A stretch of DNA of 53,050 bases from assembly GCA_958405195.1 (NCBI GenBank), contig CATYDM010000011.1, forward strand, positions 1 to 53,050, read 5' to 3'. This document shows, one piece after another, positions 48,146 through 53,050 of this stretch. The DNA comes from an uncultured Collinsella sp. Its GTDB lineage: Bacteria; Actinomycetota; Coriobacteriia; Coriobacteriales; Coriobacteriaceae. Numbering within the stretch: the first letter of the stretch is position 1; the number at the start of each line of letters is the position of its first letter. The notes under the pieces are model-generated. The model saw only the letters and a program-made list of their open reading frames with translations, made no database searches and was not told the origin of the DNA. Both the position numbers and the translations under genes were made by a program.

Positions 48146-49825
48146 ATGGCGGAGTTTATCTACCAGATGTATCAGGCTCGCAAGGCCCATGGCGACAAGG
48201 TGATCCTTGACGACGTGACCCTGAGCTTCTACCCCGGTGCCAAGATCGGCGTCGTGGGCCCCAACGGTATGGGCAAGTCGACCCTGCTCAAGATCATGGC
48301 TGGCATCGAGGAGGTCTCCAACGGCGATGCTAGGCTTACCCCCGGCTACACCGTGGGCATCCTGCAGCAGGAGCCGCCGCTCGACGACGACAAGACCGTC
48401 ATCGAGAACGTGCGCATGGCATTTGGCGACATGATCGCCAAGGTCGATCGCTTCAACAAGATCGGCGAGGAGATGTGCGACCCGGATTGCGACATGGACG
48501 CCCTCATGGCCGAGATGGGCAAGCTCCAGGACGAGATTGACGCCGCCGACGGCTGGGATATCGATTCCAAGCTCGGCCAGGCCATGGACGCCCTGCAGCT
48601 GCCCGATTCCGACATGCCGGTCAACGTGCTTTCCGGCGGCGAGCGCCGTCGCGTGGCCCTGTGCAAGCTGCTGCTCGAGGCTCCCGACCTGCTGCTGCTC
48701 GACGAGCCCACGAACCACCTGGACGCTGAGTCGATCCTGTGGCTCGAGCACTTCCTGCACAACTACCAGGGCGCCGTTCTGGCCGTCACACACGATCGCT
48801 ACTTCCTGGACAACGTTGCCGAGTGGATCTGCGAGGTCGACCGCGGCCACCTCTATCCCTACAAGGGCAACTACTCCACGTATCTGGAGACCAAGGCCGC
48901 CCGTATCGAGGCGCAGGGCAACCGCGACGCCAAGCTCGCCAAGCGCATGGAGGCCGAGCTCGAGTGGGTACGCAGCTCGCCCAAGGCTCGCCAGGCCAAG
49001 AACAAGGCCCGTCTGGCTCGTTACGAGGAGATGGAGGCCGAGGCCCGCGCAAGCCAGAAACTCGACTGGACCGACATCCGCATCCCCGTGGGCCCGCGTC
49101 TGGGCAACAAGGTGCTCGAGGCTCATCACCTGCACAAGGAGTTCGATGGCCGTGTGCTCATCGACGACCTATCGTTCACCCTGCCGCGCAACGGTATCGT
49201 GGGTGTCATCGGCCCCAACGGTGTGGGCAAGACCACGCTGTTCAAGACCATCGTGGGCCTGGAGCCGCTGACTTCGGGCGAGCTCGAGGTGGGCGAGACC
49301 GTCAAGATCTCCTATGTCGATCAGAACCGTTCCGGCATCGACCCCGATAAGAACCTGTGGGAGGTCGTCTCGGATGGCCTGGACCACATGATGGTCGGTG
49401 AGACCGAGGTTCCGAGCCGTGCTTATGTGGCGAGCTTTGGCTTTAAAGGCCAGGACCAGCAGAAGCGCGCCGGCGTACTCTCCGGTGGCGAGCGCAACCG
49501 TCTGAACTTGGCGCTTACGCTCAAGCAGGGCGGCAACCTGCTGCTCCTCGACGAGCCCACGAACGACCTCGACGTCGAGACGCTGTCCTCGCTCGAAGCG
49601 GCACTGCTCGAGTTCCCGGGCTGCTCGGTGGTCATTAGCCACGACCGTATGTTCCTGGACCGCGTCGCCACGCACATTCTGGCGTGGGAGGGCACCGACG
49701 AGAATCCGGGCAACTGGTATTGGTTTGAGGGCAACTTCGAGGCCTATCAGGCCAACCGCATCGAGCGCCTGGGCGAGGACGCGGCCCAGCCGCATCGTAT
49801 TCACCGTAAGCTGACGCGCGATTAG
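48146..49825 (+). CDS. ettA: ABC-F translation factor EttA
   Basis: A 559-aa ribosome-associated ABC-F protein that gates the first elongation step according to ATP/ADP. Two ABC domains: Walker A GPNGMGKST with signature LSGGERRRVAL, and GPNGVGKTT with LSGGERNRLNL; both Walker B regions read LLLLDEPTN. The arm domain after the first Walker A (residues of about 95-140) and the linker KARQAKNKARLARYEEM are typical of EttA. No membrane segments. A terminator lies directly downstream. Confidence 0.95.
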   Translation: MAEFIYQMYQARKAHGDKVILDDVTLSFYPGAKIGVVGPNGMGKSTLLKIMAGIEEVSNGDARLTPGYTVGILQQEPPLDDDKTVIENVRMAFGDMIAKVDRFNKIGEEMCDPDCDMDALMAEMGKLQDEIDAADGWDIDSKLGQAMDALQLPDSDMPVNVLSGGERRRVALCKLLLEAPDLLLLDEPTNHLDAESILWLEHFLHNYQGAVLAVTHDRYFLDNVAEWICEVDRGHLYPYKGNYSTYLETKAARIEAQGNRDAKLAKRMEAELEWVRSSPKARQAKNKARLARYEEMEAEARASQKLDWTDIRIPVGPRLGNKVLEAHHLHKEFDGRVLIDDLSFTLPRNGIVGVIGPNGVGKTTLFKTIVGLEPLTSGELEVGETVKISYVDQNRSGIDPDKNLWEVVSDGLDHMMVGETEVPSRAYVASFGFKGQDQQKRAGVLSGGERNRLNLALTLKQGGNLLLLDEPTNDLDVETLSSLEAALLEFPGCSVVISHDRMFLDRVATHILAWEGTDENPGNWYWFEGNFEAYQANRIERLGEDAAQPHRIHRKLTRD

Positions 49826-49848
49826 TCGAGCTCAGGTGACCTAACGAG

Positions 49849-49885
49849 AAAGGGACGATAACCTTGAGGGTTATCGTCCCTTTTT
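49849..49885 (+). terminator. Terminator of ettA
   Basis: A 12-bp perfect stem (49852-49863 with 49869-49880), 5-nt loop, extended by AAA/TTT and followed by TTTTT. It lies between convergent genes. Confidence 0.93.
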
Positions 49886-49886
49886 G

Positions 49887-51185
49887 TTACTTGGTAGAAG
49901 GCTCTACTTTGTCGATGGTCCAGGCGGCTCCGAGACCGCCGGCGGTGTTGCGGCGGATGCGCACGGTAACCTCGCGGCGCTCGCCGGCCTGCGTGTAGCG
50001 CAGGGGGAAGCTTGCGCGGTTTCGCGCGGCCTCGATGGTACCGCCCTCGCGGGCGATCCAGTAGTACTCGCCGACGATGCCGAGGGTGTCGGCGCCGTAG
50101 GGGAGATGGGTCGACAGCTGGTGCAGAAGCGGGCCGGGGCAGAAGACCTCGGTTGCGAAATCGACGGGGAAGTCCTCGGGGATGGCGGGCGCTGCAGGTG
50201 CGGGGGTTGGGGCCGCTGCGGGTACCGAAGCCGGTGCCGGTGCGGGAATTTGGTCGCAAGCAGAGGCGGGCACGGATTCGATGACGGGTGCGGACTCCAG
50301 CGTCGTTTTCGGCTTGATCGTGGAATCTGCGGGCTTCACGGTGACGGGCGCGTCTGCAGCTGCAGTTTCAACCTCAACCTGCGTCGCGTTCTCGTTCTCG
50401 ATGCTCGACTTTGCCTCGATGGGCGTGGATGCCATGGTGGTGATGCCGGCATTGGCGTTCTCGGGGTCATAGACGACCGTGAGCGAGATGGCGGGCTGCG
50501 GCGTCTCGGGCTCCGGCGTCGACTCGGTAGCGTCTTGATCGTCGAGCTGATCGTCCTCGGCCTCGTTGCCAAAGACATCGCTGTTTTGGAACGCAGGCGT
50601 CTCGGGTTGGTCAGCGGCTTCTTCGGTTGTCGACTTGGGAGCCTCGTTGAGCTCAGCGGTGGCTTCCTGCTCGGATATGACTTCGGGATCGGTCGTGGCG
50701 GCGATTTCGGTTTCGGCTTTTGCTGTTACCTCAATAGCGACTTCGATCTCTGTCTCGGGCTCGGGTTCCGGTGCGGCTTCAACCATAGCTTCGGGCTCGG
50801 GGCGCTTAACGTGCTTGGGACGCACTGCCTTGAGGTCCTTCTCGCCGCGCTTTTTCTTTTTGTAGGACTGCTTGGCGCCCTTGGCTGCCTTGGGCTTGTC
50901 CTCGCCCTTGGCAAGGGCGGCATCCCAGGCCTCGTTGGCGATGACGGTGGCATACAGGCGACCGCCCTTAAAGACGGTCAGCTTAATGCAGTCGTCGAGC
51001 TCCTCGAGCAGCTCGCGCGTGGACTCAAAGCCCAGGTCATAAGCAGTCATGTCGCCTGCGGCGAGCGCTTCCTCGACCTGCGTCATAAACGTTTGCTTGC
51101 CGCACCCAATCGCATCGCGCAGCAGGCGATACAGATAGATGTGGTTGCCCAGCGATAGCGTGGGCCTAACTATTGTCTTGCTCAT
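49887..51185 (-). CDS. Unknown protein with acidic linker
   Basis: A 432-aa protein that I do not recognise. Residues 1-100 look like a small folded helical domain (SLGNHIYLYRLLRDAIGCGK; KGGRLYATVIANEAWDAALA), followed by a Lys/Arg-rich patch (KQSYKKKKRGEKDLK). Residues of about 130-320 are a Glu/Pro/Ala/Thr-rich disordered linker. The last 100 form a second folded domain (GPLLHQLSTHLPYGADTLGI; ERREVTVRIRRNTAGGLG). A nucleic-acid-binding role is suggested by the basic patch only. The start MSKTIV has GAGGAG upstream and a perfect palindrome before that. Confidence 0.75.
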   Translation of the reverse strand: MSKTIVRPTLSLGNHIYLYRLLRDAIGCGKQTFMTQVEEALAAGDMTAYDLGFESTRELLEELDDCIKLTVFKGGRLYATVIANEAWDAALAKGEDKPKAAKGAKQSYKKKKRGEKDLKAVRPKHVKRPEPEAMVEAAPEPEPETEIEVAIEVTAKAETEIAATTDPEVISEQEATAELNEAPKSTTEEAADQPETPAFQNSDVFGNEAEDDQLDDQDATESTPEPETPQPAISLTVVYDPENANAGITTMASTPIEAKSSIENENATQVEVETAAADAPVTVKPADSTIKPKTTLESAPVIESVPASACDQIPAPAPASVPAAAPTPAPAAPAIPEDFPVDFATEVFCPGPLLHQLSTHLPYGADTLGIVGEYYWIAREGGTIEAARNRASFPLRYTQAGERREVTVRIRRNTAGGLGAAWTIDKVEPSTK

Positions 51186-51197
51186 GGCAAATCTCCT

Positions 51198-51213
51198 CTT
51201 TACATATGTAAAG
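51198..51213. promoter_or_regulatory. 16-bp perfect palindrome at the start of the unknown gene
   Basis: CTTTACATATGTAAAG is fully self-complementary. It overlaps the region just before the Shine-Dalgarno of the 49887-51185 gene, so a bound repressor could block transcription, or RNA pairing could affect the ribosome site. Its style is like TetR or GntR operators. Confidence 0.6.
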
Positions 51214-51325
51214 CATCTTACCATCGCATGGCGTTCGCCATGGCGGCGCCCAAGGCAAACGGGCGCGAACCGCTTTCGATTCGCGCCCGTTGTACAGGTC
51301 GGTTATCTATGAGGGGCAAATGTGC

Positions 51326-52279
51326 TTAGTTGCCCGATGCCGTGCCTTGGCTCGAGTTGTCAGATGCCGTGCCGGACGCGGTTCCGCTCGAGCTATTGGT
51401 GTTGCTACTGTCTGCTGCGCCCGTTCCCGATGTGGTGTCGCTCGTTTGGTCGCCCGTGCTCGGCTGCGAGCCGTCAGTCGTTTGGCTTGAGTCGGTCGTG
51501 CCGGATTGCGTGCCGCTGCTGTTCGTAGAGGAATTGGCACTCTGCGATTGGTTTTGGGTGTTCGAGGACGAATCGGCAGAGGTAGAACTGTCTTGCGTGC
51601 CGTCCGCCTGTGCCTGCTGATTTTGCGACTGGGTGTTGCCATTTGCATCGCTCTCGGTCGTGCGCGACGAAAGAATTGGCTCGGGACGCTCGCCCAGACC
51701 CTCACCGGCAGTGGTGATAAGGATGGCGCCGGCGCAGGCGATGACTGCGACGATGGCGATGGCGATCGAGAAGACGATGACCTTCTTTTGCGTCTGGCTG
51801 CGCTCTGCCGCCGCCTTGGCACGCAAGCTGTTGGGGGCAACGCGCGCCGTGGTCGCGCGTCCCGCAACCTGGCGCATCTCCTGCGTGGTCGCGGCGCCAC
51901 CTAGGTGCTCCTCGACATCGGGCTCAACGGGCTCGTAGGCGCCGGCAGGGTAGTCGACAGCGGCATGCGTGCCCTTGATTGCTTCGGCGCTGGCGGAGAT
52001 AAAGTGGCGATAGACCTGCGAGGACACAACGGTGATGACCGAGCTCACGGCGGCACCAATTACTGAACCAGCGATACCAATCTTGGAGGCAAGCGCGACG
52101 CTTGTGGCGGCGGCTGCGGCGCCGGCGATGATCTGGGGAATGGAAATGTCATCGAACAGGCCCTTTTTGGGCGCGATGGCCATGGTCTGTCCGATGGAAT
52201 GGTTCTCGTGCACGCCGTTGTTGAGCGATGCCGGCGTCATGACGCGCGTGCGCGGCGCGTCGGTGTACTTGGTTGTCAT
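51326..52279 (-). CDS. Membrane protein with Ser/Thr-rich tail
   Basis: A 317-aa protein of unknown function. Residues of about 48-88 form one or two hydrophobic stretches (IIAGAAAAATSVALASKIGI; VIGAAVSSVITVVSS). A helix at 166-190 (VIVFSIAIAIVAVIACAGAI) is the clear membrane anchor. The last about 115 residues are almost only Ser, Thr, Gly, Asn, Gln, Asp and are probably outside the cell, like a flexible or glycosylated stalk. There is no LPXTG. The ATG at 52279 has GGGAGGG upstream. It diverges from the NAD synthetase gene. Confidence 0.72.
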   Translation of the reverse strand: MTTKYTDAPRTRVMTPASLNNGVHENHSIGQTMAIAPKKGLFDDISIPQIIAGAAAAATSVALASKIGIAGSVIGAAVSSVITVVSSQVYRHFISASAEAIKGTHAAVDYPAGAYEPVEPDVEEHLGGAATTQEMRQVAGRATTARVAPNSLRAKAAAERSQTQKKVIVFSIAIAIVAVIACAGAILITTAGEGLGERPEPILSSRTTESDANGNTQSQNQQAQADGTQDSSTSADSSSNTQNQSQSANSSTNSSGTQSGTTDSSQTTDGSQPSTGDQTSDTTSGTGAADSSNTNSSSGTASGTASDNSSQGTASGN

Positions 52280-52482
52280 GCGGGACCCTCCCGGTGTAAA
52301 TCTGCTTCGTTTCATGTAGCCATCAGGGTACCCACCAGATGTGAATCGTACGTGACATTTAATAGATACCATCAACTCATCAATTGCTCACCAAGTTGGT
52401 GGGATGCGGTTACACCCGGCGGTTGAACTACAATAGGACTTGCTAATTGTTGTGAATGGCGTCTACGCACGGGAGCATTCTT

Positions 52483-53050
52483 ATGAATCTTCACCTTTCT
52501 CAGTCTGATGGCTTTTTGCGTGTGGCGGCGGCCTCGCCGCGGATTCGCGTGGCCGATGTCGAGGGCAATGCCGAGGTTGCGCTGGCGGCTGTTCGCGAGG
52601 CTACCGAGTGCGGCGTTCGCGCGCTGGTGCTGCCCGAGCTTAACTTGTGCGGCTATACCGCGGCCGATCTGTTCCATAACCGCACGCTGCTGCATGCCTG
52701 TGAGGCAGCGCTGGTGCACATCCTCGATGAAACCCGTGAGCTGCCGATCGTCTTTACCGTTGGCTTGCCCGTTGCGGTGGCTGAAAACATCTACAACTGC
52801 GCGGCCGTGTGCTGTGCGGGCGAGCTTTTGGGCCTCACGGCCAAGAAGTATCTGCCCAACTATGGCGAGTTCTATGAGCGTCGCTGGTTTGCTCCGGCGC
52901 CTGCGGATCCCGTGTGGGTTGAATTTGCCGGTCAGGGTCCGGTTCCGCTGGGTTCGGGGCTTGTCTACCGCTGCTGTGATGAGGGTGCCGAGGATATGGT
53001 GCTGGGCGTTGAAGTCTGCGAGGACCTGTGGGTGCCGGCGCCCCCTTCGA
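52483..53050 (+). CDS. nadE: Glutamine-dependent NAD(+) synthetase, N-terminal part
   Basis: The first 189 codons of a gene cut by the window end. The nitrilase-type glutaminase domain is visible: the catalytic Glu in LVLPELNLCGY, the Lys in TAKKYLPNYGEFYE and the Cys in VEVCEDLWVPAPP. The domain would give ammonia to a C-terminal synthetase that converts deamido-NAD to NAD. The C-terminal ATP-binding part is outside the window. The ATG at 52483 follows GGGAG. LTAKKYLPNYGEFYERRWFAP is typical of the long bacterial form. Confidence 0.92.
   Translation, partial: MNLHLSQSDGFLRVAAASPRIRVADVEGNAEVALAAVREATECGVRALVLPELNLCGYTAADLFHNRTLLHACEAALVHILDETRELPIVFTVGLPVAVAENIYNCAAVCCAGELLGLTAKKYLPNYGEFYERRWFAPAPADPVWVEFAGQGPVPLGSGLVYRCCDEGAEDMVLGVEVCEDLWVPAPPS

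Noticed and set aside
47798..49135. Long minus-strand frame opposite ettA
   Set aside because: Antisense artefact of the EttA codons.

Overview
The window reads as a stretch of chromosome from a strictly anaerobic, GC-rich gut actinobacterium of the Coriobacteriia, most likely Collinsella. I infer this from codon use, the anaerobic class III ribonucleotide reductase, the gene families present and the style of the intergenic palindromes; no rRNA is present to confirm it. Coding density is high. No CRISPR array, complete prophage or full transposase gene is visible.

Layout. 1-2.3 kb: two identical tRNA-Gly(GCC) genes flank a GH13 alpha-glucosidase, followed by tRNA-Val(GAC). 2.6-6.1 kb: nrdD-nrdG behind a promoter with a paired NrdR operator, separated by two long palindromes. 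6.2-7.9 kb: folE-HD protein-folB. 7.9-14.4 kb: housekeeping genes (YgjP-like peptidase, M19 dipeptidase, SlyD-type FKBP plus UreE-like protein, Cof phosphatase, Fur/PerR regulator, acylphosphatase, oxidoreductase, RNase HI). 14.4-16.9 kb: a LysR regulator divergent from metY, which has a structured leader holding a 17-codon leader peptide. 17-23.2 kb: a secreted protein, ketopantoate reductase, a 64-residue cyclase remnant, a 4Fe-4S aldo/keto reductase, an oxidoreductase and nfo; the last two are each preceded by a hairpin of the same family with compensatory base changes. 23.4-26.5 kb: a polar amino-acid ABC importer whose permease carries an unusual extracytoplasmic domain. 26.6-31 kb: flavodoxin, DUF3793, a copper-type HMA protein behind a CsoR-like box, and a YolD/Y-family polymerase pair behind a LexA-like box. 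31.2-32.9 kb: pgi.

33.1-36.2 kb is the most accessory-looking part: a soluble VirD4/TraG-like ATPase, a ClpP-type protease with an intact triad and an unknown protein, in one minus-strand operon with repeats upstream and no other conjugation genes. 36.4-38 kb: two HAD phosphatases. 38.2-44.9 kb: a catabolic operon (GntR regulator, YfcC-type transporter, amidohydrolase, FrlC-, FrlB- and FrlD-like enzymes) that matches the logic of fructoselysine (Amadori product) use but has a different transporter and an added amidohydrolase. A 230-bp MITE-like element with 30-bp terminal inverted repeats follows it.

45.2-53 kb: TatD nuclease, TcdA, an SdpR/SdpI-like pair, ettA, two lineage-specific proteins of unknown function and the start of a glutamine-dependent NAD synthetase that runs off the end.

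The best candidates for undescribed biology are the VirD4-ClpP cassette, the covarying hairpin family, the metY leader and the variant Amadori operon.
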